Positions 39,482 to 49,263 are shown, counted from the stretch's first letter. The stretch is 64,000 bases of DNA from Gammaproteobacteria bacterium (GCA_025359205.1 JANYHD010000023.1:124001-188000); one strand, 5' to 3'. Translations and numbers: made by a program. The notes: generated by a model not told the origin, from the sequence alone.

Positions 39482-39667
39482 TTAAAGCCCTTCGCTACTG
39501 AAAGCGGGGGGACGTCGATAGAACTCGCAACCCGACGCACCCAAGGTGGTGAGCAGGTGGTTGATCTCATCGGCAGCAATTGCTGACGGATCCGCGAAAG
39601 CTGCCTGCGCCGCGCTCAGGCCCACGGCCAGGCTCAGCAATGCCAAACCATTTGCCCGATACCTCAC
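39482..39667 (-). pseudogene. Truncated DUF5329-like secreted protein
   Basis: Starting at a GTG that overlaps the phospholipase stop (GTGA), the 61-residue frame has a signal peptide (LALLSLAVGLSAAQAAFA) and then EINHLLTTLGASGCEFYR. This matches the start of DUF5329 proteins as I remember them (EI..LL..L..S.C.F.RNG). The match stops at about 39515, and an unrelated RPPAFSSEGL tail and stop codon follow, so about half of the family length is missing. The break lies about 120 nt from the att-like repeat at 39385, suggesting loss of the 3' part by recombination. Confidence 0.6.
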
Positions 39668-41250
39668 TGCTCGCTCGCCAGTGGCAGCCACGACATGAGC
39701 CGAACCTTCAGCCGCTGCCAGCCGCTGCGCGCCGGTTCGCGAGAGTAGTCAACGACCTTGCCATCTTCTTCAGAGTGCCACGACAGTTGTGAAGCATGAC
39801 CGGCCAGGTCCGGGCGCAAGGACAGCGCATACGAGTTCTGTGGCTGCACCATGGCGGCAAAGCGTGTAGCCGTCTGTTCGGCAAGTTCGGGACTGTCGAT
39901 GATCAGCCCGATCTCGGTATTCAACTGTTTCGACCGCCTGTCGAAATTCATCGAGCCCACGAACAACTTGCGGCGATCAAATACGAACAGCTTGGCGTGC
40001 AGCGCGTAGTTGCCGTAGCGGGTCATTCTGGCCGTCTGGCCACTGCCCTTGCTGTTGCCCAATAGTGCCCGCGCTTCGTACAGCTCCACGCCCTCCTGCA
40101 GCAGCGGGACCCGAAAGTGCTGGTAACCCGAATGCGCAAAGGCCCCTGCGGAGCCTTCGAGCGAGTTCGTCAGCAGGCGGATTCGCACCTGGCGTTGGCG
40201 CAGCTCCGCCAACGCCGCCGACTCATCGCTGGCAGGTATGAAGTAAGGCGTGACCATCAATAGTTCGGTATCCGTGGCGCGAACCGCCGCAAATACCGCA
40301 CCGCTCATCAGCCGCCCCGCACGCGCGCCGTCTTCCACCTGTTTCTTGTGGGGGCTGTCGCAGACCACCCAGGCAGGTGCCCAGACGAGCGGCAGGCGTC
40401 CCGAGATCATGCTGGCATAGGGTTCGCCGCTGGCGATCCGCGCGCTGTACTCGCCCTGGGTTGCGACCGGCGATGCCGGAGATCTCTTGCGCTGGTGCAG
40501 CGCTGCTGCGGGGATGGCCAGCCCGCTGTTCCAGTACTCATCGAAGGTCGTCGACAGCTGAGTGGCCACCGGTCCGGCGGCAAACACGTCGTCATCCGCG
40601 AACTGCGATTCCGGATCGATCTGGAAATACTGGTCACCGATGTTGCGGCCGCCCACCAGCGCCACCGAGTTGTCGACCACGATGAGCTTGTTGTGCATCC
40701 GATAGTCGAGTCGCCGGGCATTGAGCAGGAACTCCGCCGTGCGCATGAAATCGGCATGGCCGCGATAGGCGAAGGGATTGAATACCCTGACCTGGACGTT
40801 CGGCAGGCGATGCAGCGCCAGGACCTGCTCGTCGCCGGCGACGGTGTCCGCGTCATCGACTAGCACGCGCACGCGCACGCCGCGAGCCGCCGCGCGGCGC
40901 AGCCCGTCGACCAGCAGCCGGCCCGCGACATCGCCACGAAAAATGAAGTACTGCAGGTCCAGGGTGCGCTCGGCGCCGTCGATCATCTGCGCGCGCATCA
41001 GCAGTCCGTCGACGCCCAGAGTAACAATGCGAAATCCCGAAGAGCCGCCGTGTTCACGCGAGGCGGCGGCCACCTGCCCGCCCAGATGGGTCTCCTCCGG
41101 CCGTGCCAGCGCCTCGGAGACGACGCGGGGATAATCCGCACCCGGCGGGAGTCCGGCACAGCCAATGACGGAAGCGGAAAAGCCCGCGGCGGCTATGCAT
41201 CGATACACGGAATGCAGCCAGCCGGGAGCTCTCAGGGGATCGCTACTCAT
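39664..41250 (-). CDS. Phospholipase D family lipoprotein, ClsC/cardiolipin-synthase-like
   Basis: The protein belongs to the phospholipase D superfamily, which includes cardiolipin synthases. The 528-residue product has a lipobox-like VIGC (about residue 30). Two HKD motifs follow, HNKLIVVDNSVALVGGRN and HAKLFVFDRRKLFVGSMN, plus the typical YFIPASDES region. The ATG at 41250 overlaps the stop of the upstream hydrolase gene by 4 nt. It probably remodels phospholipids at the periplasmic face of a membrane. ClsC-like assignment is by layout; substrate is inferred. Confidence 0.9.
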   Translation of the reverse strand: MSSDPLRAPGWLHSVYRCIAAAGFSASVIGCAGLPPGADYPRVVSEALARPEETHLGGQVAAASREHGGSSGFRIVTLGVDGLLMRAQMIDGAERTLDLQYFIFRGDVAGRLLVDGLRRAAARGVRVRVLVDDADTVAGDEQVLALHRLPNVQVRVFNPFAYRGHADFMRTAEFLLNARRLDYRMHNKLIVVDNSVALVGGRNIGDQYFQIDPESQFADDDVFAAGPVATQLSTTFDEYWNSGLAIPAAALHQRKRSPASPVATQGEYSARIASGEPYASMISGRLPLVWAPAWVVCDSPHKKQVEDGARAGRLMSGAVFAAVRATDTELLMVTPYFIPASDESAALAELRQRQVRIRLLTNSLEGSAGAFAHSGYQHFRVPLLQEGVELYEARALLGNSKGSGQTARMTRYGNYALHAKLFVFDRRKLFVGSMNFDRRSKQLNTEIGLIIDSPELAEQTATRFAAMVQPQNSYALSLRPDLAGHASQLSWHSEEDGKVVDYSREPARSGWQRLKVRLMSWLPLASEQ

Positions 41251-42794
41251 TGGGACCCGAAGAACGCCCGGACGGCGGCCAGGCAGAATGGCGCCACCAA
41301 AGTGGCGTGGTAGGCTTCGAAGACTGCCGTCGCTCCGCCATCCGTTGCTCCCTGGGTTACGGCCGTGAGCGCAACCGCCTGCTTGGCGATGGAGAAATCC
41401 GTCTTCAGTGCGCCATACGGGTCGGCCGCCGTAGGCGTGGAGTCGATATCCAGGACGCTGAAAGGGGTTGCGGCAGGCTGATGCGCCGACCAGTAGTTCT
41501 GAATCAACTGTGTGTTCAGCCAGAAGACAATCGGATCGCTGGTACCGCCGCACAGCAGCGTAGGCGCCGTGGGCGCCCAATTGCGCAGGTCATTGAGTAC
41601 CAGGGCCTGGCGAAAAGCGAACCCGGCGCCGGAGGCAGGTGCTCCAGTTGTAGTCACAGGCCAGCCGCCGTCCGGGTGAGACGCGGCATCCTGCAGGTAG
41701 CTCAGGCGAAAGCTGTTGCTGAGCAGATTGCCGCTGCCAAAGCCCAGCGCAAAAACCGGCGCCAGGTAGCTGGGCTGCGTTGCCGGGGTAATGTCCGCAT
41801 AGATTGGGTCTGGTGGCATGGCGCTGAACAGCGCGTACTGCGGCAGTTTGCCCTGTGCATAAAGCTCGCCGCGGGTGAGCAGGCCCGGCAGCAGGGAATC
41901 GATGCCGGGCGCATACTGCGCCTCGAATACATCAGTCGCGTTTGCGTAGATGTTGCCGTAGGCCCGTTGGTAGCCGGTAATCAGCAAGGTCGTGAACACG
42001 GGCGCACCACCATCGACCTGCCCGGAAGCGACAGCGTCAAAGAAGGCTGCCAGGGCATAGGGCCCGGACATGGGAGCCGACGCCGTCACCGCAATGCCCG
42101 CCGCCTGCATGGCGCGCTGCGTCGCCATGGCCACGTAACCCCCTTGCGAGTAACCCGTGATGAAGAGTTGACCATTATCCCTGGTGATCAACGCTCCGGC
42201 CGCCGGCATGGCCAGACGTGCTGCGGTCAAGCCATCGATCATGTCTTTCGATTGCTGGTCAGCATTCAGATAGGCGTGATAGCCCAAAGTCGAAGTGTCG
42301 TAGCCCGCATAGTTGGGCGCGACGACGATGTAGCCTTGCGCCGCAAACAGCGCGGCCAGCAGCAGACCTTCAGCGTTCTGGGCGTCGTGCAGGTTGGCAA
42401 TGTTGAAGGCCCGGTCGGTGCTCGTTCCGTGTGCATATAACAGGATTGGACGGTCGCCACGGCAGCGGGCATCGAGCCCGGTGGGCACCATCAGCGCGGC
42501 CGACGCCGTTGTGGGCTCGTTGTGCGCACCGACGGTGCTGTATTCCAGATGATAGACGGCGATATCGCACAGCGGCGCACCACTGAGCGCGAGCAGTGGC
42601 TGGTTGATTGCCGCGTTGAGCTCCAGCAGCAGATCGCCCGCCACAACGCTCGACACGAGCTGAGGGGGAGACTGCAACAGCGCACCGCGTCCTGGGCTGC
42701 CTCCGCCCGGCTTGGCACCCGAATCGCTCCCGCCGCAGGCCGTCATGCACAGCGCCAGCAGCATGGCGGCGACGCAGTTCCGTTGGTGTTTCAT
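41247..42794 (-). CDS. Lipoprotein alpha/beta hydrolase, paralogue
   Basis: This 515-residue lipoprotein (LLALCMTACGGSDS) is a paralogue of the hydrolase at 22734-24287, sharing almost the same order of motifs: ILLYAHGTSTDR, AAQGYIVVAPNYAGYDTS, LFITGYSQGGYVAMATQRAM (nucleophile elbow), CGGTSDPIVF and AYHATLVAPFC. It should be a periplasmic or outer-membrane-anchored lipase or esterase. It leads a three-gene overlapping unit with the phospholipase D lipoprotein and the DUF5329 fragment, suggesting lipid-related work at the envelope. Confidence 0.85.
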   Translation of the reverse strand: MKHQRNCVAAMLLALCMTACGGSDSGAKPGGGSPGRGALLQSPPQLVSSVVAGDLLLELNAAINQPLLALSGAPLCDIAVYHLEYSTVGAHNEPTTASAALMVPTGLDARCRGDRPILLYAHGTSTDRAFNIANLHDAQNAEGLLLAALFAAQGYIVVAPNYAGYDTSTLGYHAYLNADQQSKDMIDGLTAARLAMPAAGALITRDNGQLFITGYSQGGYVAMATQRAMQAAGIAVTASAPMSGPYALAAFFDAVASGQVDGGAPVFTTLLITGYQRAYGNIYANATDVFEAQYAPGIDSLLPGLLTRGELYAQGKLPQYALFSAMPPDPIYADITPATQPSYLAPVFALGFGSGNLLSNSFRLSYLQDAASHPDGGWPVTTTGAPASGAGFAFRQALVLNDLRNWAPTAPTLLCGGTSDPIVFWLNTQLIQNYWSAHQPAATPFSVLDIDSTPTAADPYGALKTDFSIAKQAVALTAVTQGATDGGATAVFEAYHATLVAPFCLAAVRAFFGSQ

Positions 42795-42928
42795 AGGCAG
42801 CCAGAAGCTTAAGCAGAAGTCCCTGGAAAGCTAACTCGCACAGCGCAAGGCGTCTGTTCGCTCGCCCACTGAGTCCGCCGGTACTCAATATTGCAGGCGG
42901 ACCGCGCAGGCGGTAGCTTCGCAGACCA

Positions 42929-44671
42929 ATGCGAAACCCGATCTCGCCCTGCCGCTCACCAGCCGCCACCCTGCGGCGTGCACTGCTCGCGCTGGCCTGC
43001 AGTGCCTGCGCGGCTCCGGCGTGGGCAACGGATCTCGTGCTCCAGCACGGGCATCTATGGACCGGTAACCCGCGCATGCCCTGGGCCGAGTCAATGGCCA
43101 TCAGCGGTGGGCGGATCGAAGCCGTTGGCACCGATCGGGCTATCGGCCGGCGAGCCCGTGGTGCACGCGAGGTCGTGGATCTGCACGGCCGCACGGTCAT
43201 TCCGGGCATCGTCGATTCACACCTGCATCTGCTGTTTGGCGCATACGCACTTCACGGCCTCAACCTGAGCACGCCCGAGGCGAGCATCACGGCCGACAAG
43301 CCCGTTGAGCTCGTGGCCCGGCTGCGTGCCTACGCCGCGGACCATCCTGCCGACGCGGTAATCTTTGCGCGTGCCGATTTCAGCGCGACACCGCCTTCGA
43401 CACCGAACCGGGAACTGCTCGATCGTGCGGTGCCCGAGCGACCGGTCGTCGTGCACAACACCACGGAGCATTCACTCTGGGTCAACAGTGCCGCACTGCG
43501 GCTCGCGGGCATCACGGATTTTCCCGTGGCCGAACCGCAGGAGGAGCGCGGCGTCATCCGCGATGCCGGCGGCCACCCCAGTGGCGTGCTGCTGGAAGCA
43601 GCGATGGAGCTGGTGGAGCGAGCGGTCGTCGCGCATGTGCCGGAAGCGGAGCGCTTGGCGATGGTCGAGGGCGCGGCGCATTACCTCAATCGGTTTGGCA
43701 TCACCTCAGTGGTCAACGCTACCGGCGACCTGAACGAGATGCGCCTGTATGCCACGCTGCGCGATCGCGGCAGCCTGACGGTGCGGACGCGCACCGCCTA
43801 TGGGGCCGTGGCGGTGGCGCACCGGCTCAGCCCGCAGTTCCTGACCGAGATCGAGACGGCCCGGGCGCGCTATCACGACGATTGGGTGTCGGCCAATCTC
43901 ATCAAGTTCTTTGCCGACGGTTTTTCCGGGCTGGTGCCGCCGCTGGTCTACGAACCGCATGCGTACGCGGAAATCGTGGCGGAGCTCGATCGGCGCGGCT
44001 TCCAGATCATGACGCACGCGGCGCGGAACGACTCCGTGCACATGATTCTCGACACCTACCAGCAACAGTCCGGCCTGAACGGGGAGCGCGATCGACGGCT
44101 GCGCCTCGAACATGCCGATCTCACTGACGCGGCTGACCTGCCGCGTTTCGCGCAACTTGGCGTGACCGTCGTCATGCAGCCGAGCTTCTGCTGCGCGCAG
44201 ATCGGGCTCAATTATGACGTGGCCCACATGCTGCCAACGGACCGTTGGCATAGCTTCCTCGTGCAGGGCACCGCCCTCGCCTTTGCCAGTGACTGGCCTT
44301 GCACTTTTCCGCCAGATCCCTTGCTGGGGATCCAGCAGGCCGTGACGCGCGAGGTCTGGCATTCGGCCGACACCGCTGACATTGCCGGCAATCCCTTCGA
44401 CGGTGCAGGCCAGGGCGGCGCGGCACGCACCGGTGGCACGTATGAGCCCGAGGAGCGGATCAGTGTGGGCGAAGCCCTGTCGGCTTACACGCTCGGATCG
44501 GCACGGGCCGCATTCTTCGACGACCGCGTCGGGACGCTCGAGGTGGGCAAGCTGGCTGACCTGGCCGTACTCTCGCAGGACATTTTCGCAGTGCCGGCCC
44601 AGTCGATCGCCGCCACGCAGGTGCTGATGACGATGGTCGGTGGCCGGATCGTCTACCAGCGGGAGCCCTGA
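42929..44671 (+). CDS. Exported YtcJ-like amidohydrolase
   Basis: This is a metal-dependent amidohydrolase of the Amidohydro_3/YtcJ type, with unknown natural substrate. The 580-residue protein has an N-terminal export signal (about residues 12-33, ending PAWATD). Metal-site motifs are VDSHLHL, LIKFFADGF (candidate carboxylated lysine), MTHAARND, RLEHADL and FASDWPC, and the C-terminal strand is LGTLEVGKLADLAVL. It is divergent from the lipoprotein hydrolase gene and convergent with the aldo/keto reductase gene. Confidence 0.87.
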   Translation: MRNPISPCRSPAATLRRALLALACSACAAPAWATDLVLQHGHLWTGNPRMPWAESMAISGGRIEAVGTDRAIGRRARGAREVVDLHGRTVIPGIVDSHLHLLFGAYALHGLNLSTPEASITADKPVELVARLRAYAADHPADAVIFARADFSATPPSTPNRELLDRAVPERPVVVHNTTEHSLWVNSAALRLAGITDFPVAEPQEERGVIRDAGGHPSGVLLEAAMELVERAVVAHVPEAERLAMVEGAAHYLNRFGITSVVNATGDLNEMRLYATLRDRGSLTVRTRTAYGAVAVAHRLSPQFLTEIETARARYHDDWVSANLIKFFADGFSGLVPPLVYEPHAYAEIVAELDRRGFQIMTHAARNDSVHMILDTYQQQSGLNGERDRRLRLEHADLTDAADLPRFAQLGVTVVMQPSFCCAQIGLNYDVAHMLPTDRWHSFLVQGTALAFASDWPCTFPPDPLLGIQQAVTREVWHSADTADIAGNPFDGAGQGGAARTGGTYEPEERISVGEALSAYTLGSARAAFFDDRVGTLEVGKLADLAVLSQDIFAVPAQSIAATQVLMTMVGGRIVYQREP

Positions 44672-44683
44672 TCGGCTTACGCC

Positions 44684-45601
44684 TCAGGGCAGTGGCGCTC
44701 CGCGTGCGGCCTCCAGCACCTGGTACCACTCCTCGCGCCTGATGGCAACGTTATAGGCAGCTGCGGCGGCGCGTATGCGATCCGGATCCTGGCTGCCGAT
44801 CAGCGGCACCGGGCGCGAGGGATGCGCCATGACCCAGGCGTAAGCCACCGCAGAGCGAGGCACGCCGGCGCGAGCGGCGATCCGATCGAGTGCGGCGCAT
44901 ACGGCTGCGGATCGCTCGTTGGCCGCAGCGGGCGGCTTGCCCTCGCCCAGCCGGCCCTGGGCCAGTGGCGACCAGGCCAGTACCGCGAGGCCGTGGCGCA
45001 TAGCGGCGTCGAGCAAGCCGTCGCTGAGAGGCTCAATTGCCAGCGGCGAAAATTCCGGCTGGATCGATGCGAGTGGAAACGGCATGCAGGCGCACAGGGC
45101 ATCGAGCTGCGCCGCGCCGTAATTGGAGACGCCGGCGGCGCGTATCTTGCCCGCCTGCCGGAGCCGCTCGAGTGTTGCCGCCACCTCGTGCGGATGCGTA
45201 AGCACGTCGGGGCGGTGGATCTGGTAGAGATCAATGCAGTCGACTCCCAGCCGCTGCAGGGATTTCTCGCAGGCCTGCGTCAGATAGCTCGCGCTGGAAT
45301 CGTAGGGGAGCGGCGGGAAAATGCCGCCCTTGCTCGCCAGCAGCATGCGTTGCCGCAACGCCGGCACAGCGTGCAGCACGCGGCCGAGCAGCAGTTCGGC
45401 GGCCCCGAAGCCCTCTGGCGTGGAATACCCGTAGATATCCGCGGTATCGAACAGCGTGCAGCCAATATCAAGGGCCGCTTCGATGCGCCGCTGCGCTGTG
45501 GCGGGATCCGTCCCGGCGAAGCGCCACATACCCCAGCCCAGCGGCGCCACTTCGAGGCCGCTGCGGCCGAGCGGAATGCGCGTGGCAGCCGTGATGGTCA
45601 T
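44684..45601 (-). CDS. Aldo/keto reductase
   Basis: This NADP(H)-dependent oxidoreductase is a 305-residue TIM barrel. The catalytic tetrad is represented by DTADIYGYS (Asp and Tyr), LLASKGG (Lys) and YQIHRPD (His), and C-terminal NADP-binding is in VPLIGSQDPDRI. It has no signal peptide. It starts 6 nt after the M28 peptidase gene, completing a likely three-gene transcript with the sensor kinase. Substrate cannot be read from the sequence. Confidence 0.93.
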   Translation of the reverse strand: MTITAATRIPLGRSGLEVAPLGWGMWRFAGTDPATAQRRIEAALDIGCTLFDTADIYGYSTPEGFGAAELLLGRVLHAVPALRQRMLLASKGGIFPPLPYDSSASYLTQACEKSLQRLGVDCIDLYQIHRPDVLTHPHEVAATLERLRQAGKIRAAGVSNYGAAQLDALCACMPFPLASIQPEFSPLAIEPLSDGLLDAAMRHGLAVLAWSPLAQGRLGEGKPPAAANERSAAVCAALDRIAARAGVPRSAVAYAWVMAHPSRPVPLIGSQDPDRIRAAAAAYNVAIRREEWYQVLEAARGAPLP

Positions 45602-45607
45602 CCGTGG

Positions 45608-47254
45608 CTACCGGGTCTGCGCGCGCTGCGTTTCGCGGGTGGCCCGGAATGGGCTGTCCGCGTACCACTCCGGCCAGGCATCGCCGTCCGCGAGCGAGCG
45701 GCCCGTGAGATACAGGGCCTGCAACTGCTGCAGCATGCCGTCAAGATTCCAGCTGGCATCGTAAACATCCAGCGGCTTGTGGTAACGCCGGTCGTTGTAG
45801 TCGAGCTGTTGAATCTGGCCCCAGCCCGGCGCATGACCCACGTAGTCGGTGCCCCAGTACACGCTCAGTGCCGGCACGCCCTGCTTGGCGAATTCGAAAT
45901 GATCGGCGCGAAAGTAGTAGCCCTTGGACGGATCTGCATCCGGCAGGAGCTTCAATCCCAGCGACTCTGCCTCGCGCCCAAGCATTTCATCCAATGTGGA
46001 CATGAATTGTCCACGCACCGTGAGGTCGCGCGTGGCGCCGAAGGTGTCCATCTCGTCCATGTTGAGGTTGGCGACCGTGTCGGCCAGTGGGAACAGCGGA
46101 TGCGCGGCGTAGTAGGCCGACCCCAGCAGGCCCTGCTCTTCGGAAGTGGTCGCGATGAACAGCAGGCTCCGCGCCGGTGCGGGCTTGTCCGCGGCAAACT
46201 TGCGCGCCAGTGCGAGGAGCCCCGCTACACCGGTCGCGTTGTCCACCGCACCGTGGAAGATCTGCGGCTTGCCGTCGGGGCCGGGCTTCTCACCGAAGTG
46301 ATCCCAGTGCGCGGTGTAAACGACGACCTGTTCAGGGTAATGAGTACCCTTCAGCAGGGCCACCACGTTGTGACTGACAACGTCATGTACCTGATTGTGC
46401 AGGGTAACACTCGCCGCCAGATGCAGATCCACGGCCTTGAAGTCACGCCGCGTCGCTGCGGCCGAAAGCGCGGCGAGATCCTGGCCCGCGGCAGCAAGCA
46501 GCTTCGTCGCAGCATCAAAGCTCAACCAGCCCTGGATTTGCGGCCGGTAGACGCTGCCTGGCGGCAGTTCGTCGGCCGGACCCGTCCAGCCGTTATGCAC
46601 GACTTCCCAAGGGTAACCCGCGGGGCCCGTGTCGTGCACGATCAGCACGCCGGCGGCGCCCTGGCGCGCGGCCTCCTCGAACTTGTAGGTCCAGCGCCCG
46701 TAGTAGGTCATGGCCTTGCCGTGGAACAGCGCCGGATCTTCCGTGGCGTAACCCGGATCGTTCACGAGCACGACCACGGTCTTGCCCCGCGCATCGAGTC
46801 CGGCGTAGTCGTTCCATTGGTATTCCGATGCGACGATGCCGTAGCCGGCAAAGACCAGCGCACTGTCCTTGAGCGACGTCGTGGCCTGTGGGTGCGGTGT
46901 GGTGACGACGGCATCGCTGCCGACCGAGAATTTAAGCGGCGCCGCGCCGCCGCTGATCGTCAGCACGGCACCTGCGCCAGGCGTGATCTCCACCATCGGC
47001 ACGGCCTGCAGGTAGCTGCCGTGATTGGCCGGCTGCAGACCCTGCTGCTTGAATTGCGCGACAAGGTAGTCGATGGTGCGTTGCTCACCCACGCTGGCCG
47101 GCGCGCGGCCCTCGAGGTGATCGGAGGACAATGTGCGAATCGCCTCGCGGATGCGCACTTGGTCGAAATGCGGCGCGACGATCGCCGGTGCCGCGGCGGT
47201 CTGCGCGGCGGCGACGCATAGCCATGAGCCCAACAGGATGGCATAAGGTTTCAA
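45608..47254 (-). CDS. Secreted M28 family zinc peptidase with PA domain
   Basis: The 548-residue protein has a signal peptide (ILLGSWLCVAAAQTAAA). A protease-associated domain (about residues 130-280, FAGYGIVASEYQWNDYAG) precedes the M28 aminopeptidase core. Zinc and catalytic residues are visible in YTAHWDHFG, FHGAVDNATGVAGLL, ATTSEEQGLLGS and NLNMDEMD. The start codon appears to be TTG at 47254, one nt after the sensor kinase stop, with GGGGAG upstream. It should release N-terminal amino acids from peptides outside the cytoplasm. Confidence 0.88.
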   Translation of the reverse strand: MKPYAILLGSWLCVAAAQTAAAPAIVAPHFDQVRIREAIRTLSSDHLEGRAPASVGEQRTIDYLVAQFKQQGLQPANHGSYLQAVPMVEITPGAGAVLTISGGAAPLKFSVGSDAVVTTPHPQATTSLKDSALVFAGYGIVASEYQWNDYAGLDARGKTVVVLVNDPGYATEDPALFHGKAMTYYGRWTYKFEEAARQGAAGVLIVHDTGPAGYPWEVVHNGWTGPADELPPGSVYRPQIQGWLSFDAATKLLAAAGQDLAALSAAATRRDFKAVDLHLAASVTLHNQVHDVVSHNVVALLKGTHYPEQVVVYTAHWDHFGEKPGPDGKPQIFHGAVDNATGVAGLLALARKFAADKPAPARSLLFIATTSEEQGLLGSAYYAAHPLFPLADTVANLNMDEMDTFGATRDLTVRGQFMSTLDEMLGREAESLGLKLLPDADPSKGYYFRADHFEFAKQGVPALSVYWGTDYVGHAPGWGQIQQLDYNDRRYHKPLDVYDASWNLDGMLQQLQALYLTGRSLADGDAWPEWYADSPFRATRETQRAQTR

Positions 47255-47255
47255 A

Positions 47256-49076
47256 TCAGCGGTGCTCCCCGATGCGCGACTGCAGCGACGTCAGCGGAAT
47301 GGTGGCTTCAACTGTCGTGCCCTGTCCCGGGGATCCCGATGTGCGCAGCGTGCCGCCCATTTCGGCGAGCCGCTCGGATGCGGCCAGCAGCCCGTAGCAC
47401 TGCGGTCGCGGCCAGGCGCCCTCACTGATGCCAATACCGTTGTCCCGCACCAGTAGTTGCAGCTTGCTACTCTCGACTTTGACGGCAATCTGGACGCGCG
47501 TCGCACGCGCGTGCCGGGTGACGTTGGCGATGGCTTCCTGCGCCACACTGTAAATAACCGCGAGGACTCTGGGCTGCGCCAGCATGGGTGCTTCGGGCAC
47601 GGCTAGCTCGAATTCGAAACCGGCCTGTTCAGCCTGGCCAGCCAGGAAGTGCTCGAGCGCACCGGCAAAGCCGAGCTCCTCGATTCCGGGCGGATTCAGT
47701 TCATACACAATGCGGCGCAAGCGTTCGATTGTCACCGCGAGCGTGCGCTCGCCATCCGGCAGGGCGTTTAGTTCATTGAGGATGTCTCGTTGCAGGAGGC
47801 CTGCCAGGTCCAGCCGCTCCGCTGCGCGCAGCCGTTGCAGGCGATGCGCCAACCCCAGTACCTGGTGATGACGCTGTTCGCTGGCGGCCCGTTCATGGCG
47901 ACTGCTGCTGATGTCAATGCAGGCATGCGCGTATCCGAGAATGTCCCCGTTTACATCGCGCAATGCAGTCGACAGGCAATGGACCCAACGCTCATTCGTT
48001 CCATGCGGCCGCAGGCGGAATTCAAGGTCCGAGGACGGCTCCTGCGCCATGCGCAGCCAAGCGGCGCGAACGCGTGCGCGATCCTGCGGATGTATGACCT
48101 CAGCCTGGTCGAGTCCCAGGGCCTGTTCGTGGCCCGGCGCAGCCAGGCCCTGCCAGGCCGGGTTCAGGTAATTCACGATGCCGTCGCAGTCCGCCAGCAT
48201 GATGCCGAGCGGCAGTTTGTCGACCAGCAGGCGGTAGCGCTGATCGAGGCGCTGCTGTTCGTCCTGGCGTCGCAGCTGCGCCTCGGTTTGCCGCTGTTGT
48301 GTCAGCACCTCGAACATCAGCACGATGCCGCCGATCGCGGCGTGGTCGTCGTACCAGGGAACCACTTGCCCCTTGATCCAGTCGCTGCTGCCGTCGCCGT
48401 GCGGCAGGCATTCCTCGGCGAAGAGTTGCGGCGCGCCCGCCAGTCCGTTTTGAAAGCGCTCACGCCATGCGGCCGGCATCCCAGGCAGCAGTTCGTGCAG
48501 GCTTTGACCGGTCAGCTCGGCTGCATCAAGTCGCAGGCACTCGCGGAACAGCGCGTTTGCGGCCACGATGCGCATGTCGCGATCGAGCTTGGCGACGCCC
48601 GCTGGGGCCGCTTCCAGCAATTGCGCGAGAAATTGTTTTTGCCGCAGCGCGGATTCAGCGGCGCAGTGCGCCGCGGTGACATCGCGCACAATGCCCGACA
48701 TGCCCCCGGATCGCCCCTGCGGCTCGGTCTGGTGCGTGCGGCCGAGGCTATGCAGCCAGCGCGTCTGCCCGTCTGGACTGATGATGCGGTACTCGATCGA
48801 ATAGGAATCGCGCTCCCGTAGCGCCGTCTCGATCGCCTGGTCGACCGCCGCGCGATCGCTCGGATGTACAAGCCTCAGGAAATTGTCGACTGTAGCGGGC
48901 TCGTCGGCCGACACGCCCAGCAATGATCGGCAGCGTTCGGACCACACCACTTCGTTGGTTGCCAGGTCCCAGTTCCAGGTGCCCAGTTCGGCTGCATCGA
49001 GCGCGAGTTGCAGCTGCCGGTCGCGGTCACCGAGCCAGCTGAGCAGCTGACGAATGCGCTTGGCGGAGGCGCTCAT
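47256..49076 (-). CDS. Triple-PAS sensor histidine kinase-like protein lacking the phospho-acceptor His
   Basis: The 606-residue protein has three PAS domains (about 20-135, 145-265 and 275-390; e.g. LGTWNWDLATNEVVWS) but no evident membrane segment. A HisKA_3-type dimerisation region follows, then an intact HATPase (N box EAIANVTRHA, G1 RDNGIGI, G2 YGLLAASERLAEMGG). Where HisKA_3 proteins have ERxxIAxxLHD, this one reads ERLDLAGLLQR, so the phospho-acceptor His is Gln429 and the next Asp is Arg430. It is probably a pseudokinase or uses another residue. No response regulator gene is nearby. It leads the M28-AKR unit. Confidence 0.85.
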   Translation of the reverse strand: MSASAKRIRQLLSWLGDRDRQLQLALDAAELGTWNWDLATNEVVWSERCRSLLGVSADEPATVDNFLRLVHPSDRAAVDQAIETALRERDSYSIEYRIISPDGQTRWLHSLGRTHQTEPQGRSGGMSGIVRDVTAAHCAAESALRQKQFLAQLLEAAPAGVAKLDRDMRIVAANALFRECLRLDAAELTGQSLHELLPGMPAAWRERFQNGLAGAPQLFAEECLPHGDGSSDWIKGQVVPWYDDHAAIGGIVLMFEVLTQQRQTEAQLRRQDEQQRLDQRYRLLVDKLPLGIMLADCDGIVNYLNPAWQGLAAPGHEQALGLDQAEVIHPQDRARVRAAWLRMAQEPSSDLEFRLRPHGTNERWVHCLSTALRDVNGDILGYAHACIDISSSRHERAASEQRHHQVLGLAHRLQRLRAAERLDLAGLLQRDILNELNALPDGERTLAVTIERLRRIVYELNPPGIEELGFAGALEHFLAGQAEQAGFEFELAVPEAPMLAQPRVLAVIYSVAQEAIANVTRHARATRVQIAVKVESSKLQLLVRDNGIGISEGAWPRPQCYGLLAASERLAEMGGTLRTSGSPGQGTTVEATIPLTSLQSRIGEHR

Positions 49077-49263
49077 CGCGGTGGCTTACCCCAATCCCGA
49101 CTGCTGATCGGGGCATTCTCATGTTTTGGCCGCTGCTTTACCACTCTTTAATAGGCGCACAACCGGCAATCGTGGGTGCCCCGGGCATGTAACATATGGG
49201 CCACCACGCGGCCGGAACTCCCCCCACTCTCGGTGGTCACTGTGTGTTTGGCGTTAGCGTTCA

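Noticed and set aside
44822-47221. 799-residue plus-strand open frame opposite the aldo/keto reductase and peptidase genes
   Set aside because: It crosses two well-supported genes on the other strand and has low-complexity shadow composition.
49077-49263. Possible stem around CCACC...GGTGG before the exporter permease
   Set aside because: Arms are short and widely spaced; no promoter boxes fit convincingly, so it is not listed as a feature.
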